DNA from: Dimargaris cristalligena
Lineage: Eukaryota > Kickxellomycota > Dimargaritomycetes > Dimargaritales > Dimargaritaceae
Length of the DNA stretch: 10,824 bases
Reading direction: 5' to 3'
Assembly: GCA_027576995.1 (NCBI GenBank)
Contig: JANBQC010000790.1
Span: 1 to 10,824 of the forward strand
Of the stretch, positions 1 to 9,200 are shown in pieces (the first letter of the stretch is position 1; every line of letters begins with the position of its first letter). The translations under genes and the position numbers were made by a program. The notes under the pieces are model-generated. The model saw only the letters and a program-made list of their open reading frames with translations. It had not been told where the DNA came from and ran no database searches.

Positions 1-4
1 CTAA

Positions 5-18
5 AGGTCACGTGACCT
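5..18. promoter_or_regulatory. 14-nt perfect palindrome with a central CACGTG E-box
   Basis: AGGTCACGTGACCT reads the same on both strands. The core CACGTG is the classic site for bHLH factors of the Cbf1/Pho4/USF type. The same ten bases, AGGTCACGTG, recur at 5835-5844 as a half palindrome. At the very edge of the window it cannot be tied to a gene, and such a palindrome could also be part of a transposon end. The palindrome is seen directly; any regulatory role is inferred. Confidence 0.4.
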
Positions 19-433
19 AAATATGATGGCCCCCCTATATGGATTTTACCCTATATAGTCGGGTTGAACTTTACCCAATATTTCCATATCAACTCCTCCG
101 CTATACTTAAAGTTAGGGCCAGATGGGGTGTTTGCAGTGGGGTTTTTTAATATCCACTTCTATATAGTTATTGTATGTCCACTGTACATTTTGATGCATT
201 ACTTTTAAGTTGTTGCCACATGGTTATCCTACAGCATAACTGATTATTACTACCAGCTCTTGACCCTCCAGTTTTATAGAAGTGTGTTTCAATCTAGCCT
301 TATAGTACAGATTGTACTGGGAAAAACAAAATTGCTGGCTAAAATAGGATTTTCCTCTGAATTCCACCAGATATTTTAGTCAAACTCTAATATAATTGTA
401 CTGAATTTCGCCTATTTTTTCCACCCTTGCTTG

Positions 434-632
434 TCCAACAACCCCCCAGCTCTTAGAATACCTCCTCTGAATCAGTGACTGTTTTATCTTCCCCGCTGCT
501 GCTTTATTATTCTAACTCTTTCTGGTTTATGATGACTGCTCCCTCCCTCTCTCTCTCTCACCCTTTCCATGTGTATTCATTTGTCCCAACATAACTTATA
601 TGTGATTACCTGTCTCTTGAATTTCCCAATAC
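434..632 (+). repeat. Dispersed repeat, copy 1 (inverted partner at 9666-9848)
   Basis: This stretch matches the reverse complement of 9666-9848 in colinear order. It has a 41-nt block of complete identity (453-493 against 9788-9828), then GGTTTATGATG (524-534 against 9747-9757), a CT-rich stretch, and a 16-nt identical block TTATATGTGATTACCT (596-611 against 9688-9703). Between the blocks the copies have diverged, with small indels. No open reading frame is shared, so this looks like an old non-autonomous mobile element or other dispersed non-coding repeat. A CT microsatellite (about 541-560) and a TTA/TAT run (about 633-647) lie in or beside it. Confidence 0.85.
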
Positions 633-1783
633 CTTATTATTATTATTTTGATATTGGCAGCTCGCGCTTCTCGAATTGGTCGCTGCATCCTGTGTGGTAT
701 TATACTCCCATTTCATTAAGAAATGTGGGTGAAATTCAACTCGCCCTTGTGGACTTCGATTAAGAATCTAGGCAGGTAAAGTATTGTTATCTAGATATTT
801 TATTGTATAATTGGTCGCATCAAAAGGCCTTTTCGCTTTTCAGTCGAATATGAACACGGCCCATGAATACTATTTACAATCTAGGCCAGTACTCCAGCAT
901 CAGTGTTGCTCAACTGCTGAATTTTTCTTCGAAATGAATGAGAGTTCACTGTTGGGGATGGCCCAATTGGTATGCCATAACAGTGGGTAATACAGTTCGG
1001 GTCGAAAAAATAAGCACGCTAATGGCGAAGCTAGCTGACCCTATTTCCCCCCAATCAGTCTGGGGAAAGTCGCCAAGAAGTGGAAATGGGGTTCATGGTC
1101 ATACGTCAGCCGGGTATATTTATAGCCGCGCCCCTGGACATCCCTGATGGTTTTAGGAATCGTTCCATTGCAGGGATTTATTTTTGTGCATGTTGTGTAG
1201 GAATTATCGGCGGGATTAAGTAGGGAGGTGGGTGTTGCTTGTCAATGAAATATCCAGCTTTGTTGAAGGCTGTCGTAGCCGGAAATGTAGGCTTTTAGAT
1301 GGAAAATGGGCCACAATTTGTTAGCAACTAGTTAATATAGCGAGGAATTGGAGATGACCGAACCCGTTTTTTCTTGGTTACTCACAAATGATGCGTGCGT
1401 CAGCCATTGGTGGGGGAATGGGGGTTTACGAGGCGCCGAAATTGGGGGGGAGTCGTTGCCACAGACTAGTTGCTATTGGCTGCGCTCTGGCGGGTTTGTT
1501 TTGGCTGATCACATCCATCGTGGGCTTTATCTGCCAATACCCACAACGGCGGGCTATTGTTTCTGGGTGTATATCGTTTGGCTATATATGGCGCAGGGCA
1601 TTTAGGGGGAGAAAACATTCCTTTTTGCAAGGGCTGGCCAATGTATTTGAGCCGATGGACATTTGCTTTATATCGCACTACACTGTCTCCAATCAATGAG
1701 AGAGAGCACTCCATAAGAATACCGATGACAGTGCAATAAAAGAGAGATATCATCGCTCTCACACATGGGGTTGAGTGCGTTGC

Positions 1784-1791
1784 TTTATAAT
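1784..1791 (+). promoter_or_regulatory. Candidate TATA element for the CDF gene
   Basis: TTTATAAT lies about 165 nt upstream of the start at 1952. A C/T-rich leader (about 1855-1940) follows it. The spacing matches that of the TATA-like element in front of the DUF2470 gene (4835-4840). No transcript start can be read from the sequence, so this is a positional guess. Confidence 0.35.
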
Positions 1792-1951
1792 TTCCGACTG
1801 ACCTAAATACTATCTATTGTTTCCAGGTTTCTTCCACTAGTGTCTCTAGCCCATCTCTTTCCTAGGTTCCCCCCCTCCGTCTGTAACATCCACCACTACT
1901 CATTCTCAGTTAGCACCCTTTCCTCCCCGCCCTTTTCGACCTAGTGTGAGC

Positions 1952-3253
1952 ATGGGTCGTCTCACCCCTCTCTCTACTCACTCTTCCGAGGCCATCGAGC
2001 GCACTTCCCTCCTTCCGACCGCTGGCGCTTCTCCACCGAACTACGGCACCGACCAACGGGCCTCAACTCCCCCGGCGGGCGACCAGGCCGCTGCGAACGA
2101 AGGCAGTGCCGACGCCGTCACCACGGTGGACGTTAGCCCCTTTTACGATCCCCTCAAGCTATCCGACCGCTTCAAATCCCCCGAGGAGTTGGAACGGATC
2201 CGCAAAACCCAGCCCGGTCCCGTGTACGACTTTTACGTGAGCCAAAATTCGCACATTGAGGAACTCCTCTTTACCTCCCCGGAAAACCGCATATCGGGCC
2301 AGTCCACGCCGTTTGAAAATTCCCTACAGGCCCAACTCGAGAATGACTTTGAGGCGGAGGAGGCGAGGCTGCGTAAGGTCCAGTGGGCCGTTCACCTGTC
2401 GGTCGGGGCCAACGTGGTCCTGTTCCTGGTCCAGCTAGCCGCCGCCATTAGTTCGGGTTCGCTGTCCCTGTTTGCCACTATGGCCGACGCTTTCATGGAC
2501 CTCCTGTCCAGCGTGATTTTACTCATGACTAGCTGGGCCATGGCTAAACGCAACCAAGTGAAGTACCCCACTGGCAAAGCTCGGTTAGAGACCGGCGGTA
2601 TTATCGTCTTCTCGTCGCTCATGGCGACGCTGTCGGTCCAACTTATCGTGGAGAGTATCAAGTCCCTCATCTCCGGCGAACATGAGCAAAATGTCACCTG
2701 GTTTAGCATCATCTCGATCATGGGGGCCTGGGTGACCAAATTCGGGCTTTACCTGTACTGTCAGGCCCTCAATAAATACCCCAGTGCCCGCATCCTGGCC
2801 CAAGACCACTTCAATGACCTCATCGTCAACGCCTTTGGTCTAACCATGTGCTTGCTGGGGACCCATATGAGCTGGTGGATCGACCCCGTTGGTGGTATCC
2901 TGGTGGCCTTAATTATCCTGCGCTCCTGGTCACTCACCGCTTTTGAGCATGTTATCCTGATTGTGGGTAAAACCGCCGACCCCGCTTTCTTGCAGAAAAT
3001 CACCTATATCGCCTTGACCCATGACCCCCGCATCATGGAAATCGATACCTGTCGGGCCTACCACTTGGGCCACAATCTGTACGTCGAGGTAGATATTGTG
3101 ATGCCACCCGAAACGCCCCTCCATGTGAGCCATGATATCGGTGAAAGCCTGCAGTTCAAGCTGGAAAAATTGGACAATGTCGAACGGGCCTTTGTTCATG
3201 TCGATTACGAAAGCGAGCATCACCCTGAGCACAACGGAGAACGCAGTGTATAA
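1952..3253 (+). CDS. Manganese-type cation diffusion facilitator (MTP/Mn-CDF family), 433 aa
   Basis: This is a membrane transporter that exchanges a divalent metal, most likely Mn2+, for protons, moving it from cytosol into a Golgi, vacuolar or endosomal compartment. Residues 1-145 are a hydrophilic tail rich in S, T and P, with a possible dileucine-like ERTSLLP near residues 17-23. The transmembrane core runs from about 147 to 340. Helix 2 carries D179-x3-D183 (DAFMD) and helix 5 carries D285-x3-D289 (DHFND); paired DxxxD motifs mark the Mn-CDF group, whereas Zn-CDFs use HxxxD. The YPTGKARLE loop after helix 2 and WWIDPVGG before helix 6 are also family-typical. A cytosolic dimerisation domain (about 341-425) has DTCRAYHLG, VEVDIVMP, SHDIGESLQ and ERAFVHVDYE. 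The ATG at 1952 is chosen: A at -3, G at +4, with no in-frame ATG just before it. No introns. It converges on the DUF2470 gene. Mn specificity comes from the family, not from assay. Confidence 0.93.
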   Translation: MGRLTPLSTHSSEAIERTSLLPTAGASPPNYGTDQRASTPPAGDQAAANEGSADAVTTVDVSPFYDPLKLSDRFKSPEELERIRKTQPGPVYDFYVSQNSHIEELLFTSPENRISGQSTPFENSLQAQLENDFEAEEARLRKVQWAVHLSVGANVVLFLVQLAAAISSGSLSLFATMADAFMDLLSSVILLMTSWAMAKRNQVKYPTGKARLETGGIIVFSSLMATLSVQLIVESIKSLISGEHEQNVTWFSIISIMGAWVTKFGLYLYCQALNKYPSARILAQDHFNDLIVNAFGLTMCLLGTHMSWWIDPVGGILVALIILRSWSLTAFEHVILIVGKTADPAFLQKITYIALTHDPRIMEIDTCRAYHLGHNLYVEVDIVMPPETPLHVSHDIGESLQFKLEKLDNVERAFVHVDYESEHHPEHNGERSV

Positions 3254-3850
3254 TACCTATATATTAAAGGGCTGAAAAGAACCCCGCCCACTTGTTTAGA
3301 TGAGACCTCCTAGCCGTGGTCACAGGGCACGTCAATGGGGGAATAGCTAGCTATATATCCATCGACCCCATCCTATATTAACGATTGCTGCCCCTCTCCT
3401 TCTATTGGATTGTTTGACGACTCCAACCGCGACTGGTGCATCTTTTGATTCGGCTTTTATAGAAACATCTAAGAAATCCTCCTAAAAATACCAACCTTTT
3501 TCTTTATTTAACTTTTTCTAATGGCCCTACATTAAAGGCATCCCGTATCATTCTTCAAACTATTTAATTACCCCTCAATGCATTTTCAGATCTGTTCGAA
3601 TATTGCATATATATTTTATTTATGTTCCGTACATTCTCTTAAATCCTTTTTGAAAAAATATATATTAAAAAAAAAACAGCTTTTATCCATGTCAGCTATA
3701 TTACCATGAAGGGAGATTAAACAGACACGCCTGCGTCAAACTCTCTATCCGGTAGCAGTGAATGAATCTGTACAGTCCTCTACTGATCGACAGTCACGGG
3801 CATTGTTGTTTACTTTACCCTGTCTTCATTGGAATTCGTGGTCGAGTATT
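3254..3850. other. Convergent 3' spacer, AT-rich, with poly(A) signals
   Basis: This spacer separates the stop codons of two convergent genes. It is AT-rich, with CTATATATTAAA just after the CDF stop and an A-rich run at about 3655-3677. TTTATT at 3615-3620 and 3503-3508 reads AATAAA on the minus strand, about 230 and 345 nt past the stop of the DUF2470 gene, so either could serve as its polyadenylation signal. No canonical AATAAA is seen on the plus strand for the CDF gene. No gene is recognised. Confidence 0.5.
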
Positions 3851-4678
3851 TTAGTTATCCTTATTGGGACTACTTTCATCATCCAACACTTCCTTGACAT
3901 TGCGCAGGAGTTCAGAAATCACGGGGAATCCCAGGAAAAAAGTGCCTACGATATACTTGGCGGCCACCGTCCGAGTCATGTAGCCGGGGGCCAAAATCAG
4001 CACCACCACACAGGTCATTCCGGCCGCCATCATTTCGAAAATATGGGCAGCCAAAGCAAAGAGGCCGATGGCGTTGACTATCCGTTGGGTCAAATAATTG
4101 CGTATCTCGGCCAGCGGTGAAATGGGCTGGGAACTGACAATCATATGCACTAGGGCTGTTAATAGGATCAGAATGATGGCTGAGGGGATTTGGGCCGGCG
4201 GCACAAAGGGGACTTGTTTGTGGGCCGGGACTTGGCTCATCGTTTGGGAGACGATACCCGTACGGGCCTCGTCAAAAAGGTCGGTGAAACTAGCCGGGAT
4301 GTCGTCTTCGTCCTGTAGCGGGTTGCGGAAGACGATGCGGACCTGCTGGGGGCCATTGGGGACCACAGGGGACTTGGTTAGGGGTGAGGATGGTTTAGCG
4401 CTGGCAGCCGCCGTACCAGGAGGAGACGAGGGTCCTACACGGTGGTATTCCAGAGTACAGCCCTGCGAATCGATGTCTATAATACGGGGGTCCCGGACCT
4501 GTTCTACGTGGGCAAAGTGGCGGCACAGGACTTCCAAGGTCGACCCGTATCGCTTGTTCAGAATGGGGAGTAAATCGAGAGCGGACTGGGCAATCGGGTC
4601 ACGTTCCGGGCGGCGCTGGTGGAGACCCGGATGCTCGGTGGCCGAGAAGGAAAAGGCCCGGGAGTGGACTGTGGTCAT
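3851..4678 (-). CDS. DUF2470-like domain protein with C-terminal membrane helices, 275 aa
   Basis: The function is unknown. Residues about 28-148 resemble DUF2470, the split-barrel-associated domain of HugZ-like haem proteins and plant GluTR-binding protein: a helix ending in LEVLCRHFAHV (48-58), then RIIDIDSQGCTLEY (65-78), and a second part with VRIVFRNPL (113-121) and FTDLFDEARTGIVSQ (131-145). A P/S/A-rich insert of about 30 residues (82-111) splits the two parts. Residues about 163-258 are hydrophobic with three or four membrane segments (about 165-182, 200-232, 238-258). They include H212-I-F-E215, reminiscent of the HxxE of fungal DUF4499/TMEM254-like regions, and end in a charged tail. 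The start at 4678 is fixed by two in-frame TAA codons just upstream, and -3 is G. No introns. It is divergent from the UVSSA gene, 1.5 kb away. The DUF2470 call is by motif resemblance; the membrane part is clear. Confidence 0.75.
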   Translation of the reverse strand: MTTVHSRAFSFSATEHPGLHQRRPERDPIAQSALDLLPILNKRYGSTLEVLCRHFAHVEQVRDPRIIDIDSQGCTLEYHRVGPSSPPGTAAASAKPSSPLTKSPVVPNGPQQVRIVFRNPLQDEDDIPASFTDLFDEARTGIVSQTMSQVPAHKQVPFVPPAQIPSAIILILLTALVHMIVSSQPISPLAEIRNYLTQRIVNAIGLFALAAHIFEMMAAGMTCVVVLILAPGYMTRTVAAKYIVGTFFLGFPVISELLRNVKEVLDDESSPNKDN

Positions 4679-4834
4679 GGCTAGATGTGGGGGATGTTAT
4701 TAGGTGGAAGGGAGGAAACGCGAGAAGGTTGCTCAAAAGGAGAGTGGGAATGTTGAAAGGCGAAATGGGGCAATTCGGTTGAAGTAATAACGCGGAACTG
4801 GGGAATAGCGAGTGTGGAAGAAGAACAGGTAGAG

Positions 4835-4840
4835 TATATA
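4835..4840 (-). promoter_or_regulatory. Candidate TATA element for the DUF2470 gene
   Basis: TATATA lies in a GCGCATATATACTC context on the minus strand, about 160 nt upstream of the start at 4678. That is nearly the same spacing as the TATA-like element of the CDF gene. The intervening leader is pyrimidine-rich on the coding strand. This is positional evidence only. Confidence 0.4.
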
Positions 4841-5834
4841 TGCGCCCCAGCGCCAAGAAATCGAGGAGCTTTTGCATTCACAGGATAATAGGGAGGGGAG
4901 GGAAGTTACTAGTTATTTCACTGAGTCCATGATTGAGGTCATTGCGCCTTTTCGCAGCGTCGTGCAGCGTACCATTCTCTACTAACTAACTAACTGGTCG
5001 ACACGCACGTATTATGAGGTACCCAGCCCATCGAATAGGGCGGGGCCCTCCCTCCCTCCTCTGCTAACCGCAATAAATGTGGACAGCTGTTCTCTAATGG
5101 CTGGTTAAAAAGGGACCACCCCGCCTGTTATAAAATAGTCTGTCCATTAAGCCACCCGTATAGTAACCCTAACTCCCGGTGCGTGCGGTTATACATGCCG
5201 ATTATTCGCTTAGTCCTGGTTTGGCCCAAGCATGATGATTAGTTGCCATTTCTAATTTGCACCAATCAGTTAAGGACCCTCGGAAATGACTGAGATTTGG
5301 GTGCAGAAATGTGTTTAGCATCCACTAAAAGGTATATTATTATTATTTCGAACATTCCATGTTCTGCGCCTTTGAATAGAAGCCCTGGTTTTCACATTGT
5401 ATACATACAAAAGCAGTAAAATAGTATATATATTGTATATCTCCTTTTCACCCTGCACACATGGATGGCTCTTAGCCATAGTGGCATTTATATCAACTAC
5501 TTGTCCTTGCTCATCCACACTTGACCATGTGTACGCCTTTGGGCTATTCGATTGGTGGTGAGATGGGTGTAGTTCATATATTGGTGCCTTTCTTGGTAGA
5601 GGTGGTGTATACTACTAGCCCCCCTTTAGCCCAGACCACACAATATAAAAAAACTCGATGTCTTCTTCATACACCACTTTCTTACACCCCCCTAGATACT
5701 ATTCGAAGGAGCTCCGTGTAATTCTATTCTTGGCTAGAGAGGCCTTTGGGCCAACTAAGAAGGAGCATGGCTCATTTCATTTTCTTCACTGGGGCTATAT
5801 TTATACCACAGTGACATCATCAATGCCCCTAAAT

Positions 5835-5844
5835 AGGTCACGTG
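5835..5844. promoter_or_regulatory. E-box AGGTCACGTG upstream of the UVSSA gene
   Basis: The CACGTG core (5839-5844) sits in the same AGGTCACGTG context as the palindrome at 5-18. It lies about 380 nt before the UVSSA start and about 30 nt after a TATATTTATA string. It could be a bHLH site for the UVSSA gene, or for an unannotated transcript between the two genes. Confidence 0.3.
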
Positions 5845-6127
5845 CTACAAATAGCCCCAGAGCTCATATCGTTTTACATAGGTGGGATTACATGGTATAT
5901 ACTACCTTTTAAAATGAGAGCTGCCGCAGTCGTCGATTTCGTCACAGGTCGAATTGGAGGGTTGCCTTGCCACATAAGGTTCCATTGTTCACATGACATT
6001 TCTATAGTGAAGTTTAACCAGACAATGAATGGTCTCATGTTTAGCATGGGACATCAACTACAATATTTTGCTCGCCTTATTACTCTACAGGCCTTTGTCA
6101 GTTCCCCAATTGCCTCGTTCATTGTAC

Positions 6128-6139
6128 CTTTTTTTTTTT
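6128..6139 (+). promoter_or_regulatory. Poly(dT) tract in the UVSSA proximal promoter
   Basis: An unbroken run of T lies about 85-95 nt upstream of the UVSSA start codon. Such tracts exclude nucleosomes in fungal promoters and often sit next to the transcription start. If transcription begins downstream of it, the 5' leader is short and contains a single upstream ATG, at 6198. Confidence 0.35.
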
Positions 6140-6197
6140 GCAATACCTAATACTCACATCGTTAGCAACGAGTTCCCTCTCCCACATTCACCGTCGA

Positions 6198-6248
6198 ATG
6201 AACACATACCAGAACCCGACGGCATGGACCCTCCCACCCGCCAAGTAG
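6198..6248 (+). CDS. Upstream ORF (16 codons) overlapping the UVSSA start
   Basis: ATG at 6198 opens a 16-codon frame (MNTYQNPTAWTLPPAK) that ends at TAG 6246-6248. It passes through the UVSSA start (6224) in a different frame. Its own context is weak (C at -3), whereas the UVSSA ATG has G at -3 and G at +4. If the transcript starts before 6198, the uORF would force leaky scanning and lower UVSSA translation. Whether the transcript includes it is unknown. Confidence 0.3.
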   Translation: MNTYQNPTAWTLPPAK

Positions 6249-9200
6249 TATCCCGGGCAATTCGCAAATTGGTTACTTCTGGGCAGGACCAGCTTGACGA
6301 AAAGGAAATGAAGGTAAATTGGAGGGCCCCTTTTCTCATAAAAGTACATTTAGGCACTGGAACTGTATTCACACGAAGACTGCTCCTAAACGCTGAAGTG
6401 CGCCCAAGAATGTACCGACATACCCTTATTTGCTTTTCCATTCCGTCAGTCGAGTCCCCTCCCTCTTTTTGCAAACCAGACCAGGCCCATGAGTATGGCG
6501 TATAAACCCATATAGCCCCACCATAAACGAGGCGACTAATTGTTATACCAACTCATTAAACTCCCTATTCAATACCAAATATAGGCCATCAAAGTCCAAT
6601 GCAAACGGGGTGACGAATTCGTCGATGTGGTCTACACACTTCTAACGGGCCAGCTTAATCGCAAGCATTCCCAAGCCCGCTACGCCTGCGCCCAAATAAT
6701 TATTGAGTTGTTCAACCGCTCGCACCATTTCAGGGACCGCCTCACGCATGACTTCCCCACGTTTCTGAGTCTGACTTTGGGGGTGTACCGGCAGGAACTT
6801 CCCCCGCCCACCAGCTATGCGGGCAAAATGAAAGTCCTGGTGGTTCGGGCACTTCAACTGTGGGTAACGAAATACGGATCCCATTACCGTGCCATCCCCC
6901 TTGGACTCGATTACGTTAAACAGAAACTTCACGTCCGCGCCCAATTCGAAGCAACTGCCGAAAACGTCGTCACCCACGCTGAAGAACAGCAACGTCAAGC
7001 CGCATTGGCCAAACGCCGGGAACACGATCTACAGTGCTTTATTCGGTTACGTAACACAGTGGAGCCGTTGTTAGTCGACTGTGAACAAACGGCTCAGGAA
7101 ATGAACTCGGGGCTAGAACTTCTTGTACCCGATGTAACGGGCCCTGCGCCCATCCGAAGGTCAACTGGAAGTGGAAGAAGGGATCAGGCCTCCTCTTCCT
7201 CATCATCACCACTGGCCCCATCTCTCTCGTATAAAGATACCATGGCCTATCTCGGCATGGGCTCTAGCAACTATCAGCTTACCCTAACCTTCAACCCAAA
7301 CAACCCCCTTAACGTGACCGAGTCGGCCGAGAACACCGTTATTTTCGACACCCTGCGGGAAGGCCTTAAGGTAATCGACGAGAAATACTGGTCAACCCTC
7401 ACGGCGTCGATCGTTGAACTGTCAAAACTGCAAGTAGAGTCGGAAAAAGAGGCACTGGATCAACTGATCAAGCGCATGATTAACGAGAAAAGTCGACTGC
7501 GGGTGTTGCGCCAGAAATGCGCAGAGCTCAATGTGACCGTCCCCTTGAATGAAGGTGAGCAGTGGTCTATTTTATACATCTACAGTCTTATTTTGAATAG
7601 GTTACCAATACGTACTATAGGCTAGACTACCAGTTAATCCGAACTCGCTCTTTTCTCACTAATTATTTTTTTAGAATCCTATTATCCTATTATTTATTGT
7701 CACTTGCGGGTTTTTGGAATTAGATCCGGATGATTTTGAGGATGTACTCATAGGTGACGAGCCAGAACCATTGGCGGCCGTTCCGTCGGTTACTCCTATG
7801 TCACCTCAACCGGAATCTCCAGGTCAGTCCGATGCACCATCAACTGTGGCCAATAAAGCCGGGCCCGATAGCAATGCTGATACCACATTCTCACCCAAAA
7901 GTTACAGGCACACTCCATCACCGGCTCGAGTAAAGCCGAAGCCCACTACCGATAAAGTGAACCATGACCCACAGTCCACTGGCAGCCATCTCAGTGAAGT
8001 AGAGAAAGGTAAATTTCTTTACTTTAAATTAATTGTCCCACAACCCCCTTTGCCAAATCATTTTAACTTGAGCTATAATGGATTTGTTCCATGCGACTAG
8101 GCTACTACACCATTGATGTAAACTGAGCTGGCTTACTATCTACCCCTCCCTATAACACAACATTATATATATGTTACCATGTAATAACTGGATCCGCTGC
8201 TCAAACAAATCGCAACTGCCAGAATTACTCAAGATCGCCCCTGTAGTTGAGTACGGGACAGATCTCTATTATTGGGACAAGGACGAAGTGGCATTTAATC
8301 AAGGTGGAATCGGTAAGAATGAGTGGAGGTCGCTATATATTACTCCATGCATTATCCCTAAACATCCTGCAACTGGCTATGCTTGACGATCACTGAATCG
8401 ATAAACAACATTATCTCTAATAGCCGGATAATTATAATCCCCTCAACCTGTTCGTTCCCTTTGGCCTGGCTACTTTCCCCATTACACCCTACAGAATACA
8501 ATCATCGGTTTTACGGCGAAGGGGGAGGGGAAAAATTCCTGTCGCGTGAGACACTGGACCAACTTCGCAAGCGGGCCGTATACCTGACCCCCAAGCGGCC
8601 TACCGCAATCAAGGCCTGTCGGGCACCCCTTAAAACCGGAGGACTCTGTCCCCGACGCGATCTAGTTAGGTGCCCTTACCATGGCCCAATCGTGCCCCGG
8701 GACGAAACGACCGGTCACATCGTTGACCCCCATGTTCCGGGTGATCAGAAAGGCAAGAAGCCGGCGGTGCCCAACGGGGGTGATGGGTCGGCTGAGTCGG
8801 GTGAGCAGCAGCCGGATACGTTCGAAGAACTCTTAACAGGCCCTCCTCCCGCCTTGCATCCCGTGGACCCTTCCTCCCATTCCTTTCCACCGGCATCTAA
8901 TTACTCGAGCCTGGCGCATTCGGAAACAAGGCCTTTAGAAATAGAGACCAGTCGATATGCGTGGGAGGAGATTGAGGATGAAGTCAATGCCGCATTGGGA
9001 CTAGATAGAGGGCAGTTTCCGACGGGGTCGAAGCGGAAGGGCCGTAAGCGGGGTTCTAATCTCATTGATATCAGTGAATCACAAAATACGGCCCGGCACC
9101 GACTTCAGAGGCGGTTAGATGACCGCCGGGTTCAGAAACTCATGACTGAGGTAGGTCATTTTTTGCGAGTCATGATTAGATATAGTCACTTCTACTTTCA

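Larger units (their letters stand above)
1..1951. other. Long non-coding left flank and CDF upstream region
   Basis: I find no convincing gene here. Open frames at 569-763, 938-1147, 1348-1699 and antisense 1466-1762 are short and overlap each other on both strands. None shows a recognisable domain. The region holds the E-box palindrome (5-18), repeat copy 1 (434-632) and a TATA-like string at about 1113-1121 within a locally GC-richer stretch with no matching gene. The last 160 nt form a pyrimidine-rich leader typical of the 5' side of a fungal gene. Confidence 0.6.
4679..6223. other. Divergent intergenic region between the DUF2470 and UVSSA genes
   Basis: No gene is recognised in this 1.5 kb. 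Short open frames (5315-5518 minus, 5521-5912 plus, 5842-6150 plus) have low-complexity composition and no family features. Visible elements are the TATA candidate (4835-4840), a tandem CTAA run (about 4980-4994), a TATATTTATA string (5796-5805), a TGACATCATC stretch resembling a CRE/ATF site (about 5812-5821), an AGGTCACGTG E-box (5835-5844) and a poly-T tract (about 6128-6139) just upstream of the UVSSA start. No tRNA-like B box was spotted on either strand. Confidence 0.5.

Noticed and set aside
1348..1762. Overlapping open frames, one (1388-1699, +) with a hydrophobic stretch that could be a membrane helix
   Set aside because: Three frames on two strands overlap in the same DNA, a usual sign of chance openness in a locally GC-richer patch. 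No homologous family, start context or conserved motif supports any of them.
4980..4994. CTAA tandem run that resembles repeated splice branch points
   Set aside because: It lies in an intergenic region with no donor or acceptor context and is short enough to be an ordinary microsatellite.
5521..6150. Chain of overlapping plus-strand open frames upstream of UVSSA
   Set aside because: Their products are low-complexity and rich in Tyr, Thr and Pro from AT-rich DNA. They resemble no family, and the UVSSA N-terminus is fully accounted for by the ATG at 6224.
6029..6223. An N-terminal extension of UVSSA using the in-frame upstream ATG at 6029
   Set aside because: The frame is open, but translation from 6224 matches the animal UVSSA N-terminus residue for residue, and the extension crosses the poly-T tract and has no family counterpart.
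7674..7723. Alternative acceptor for UVSSA intron 2 at 7673-7674 (TTTTTTTAG)
   Set aside because: It has the better pyrimidine tract, but the resulting frame meets a TGA within about 20 codons. The acceptor at 7722-7723 keeps the frame and gives the acidic DDFEDV segment.
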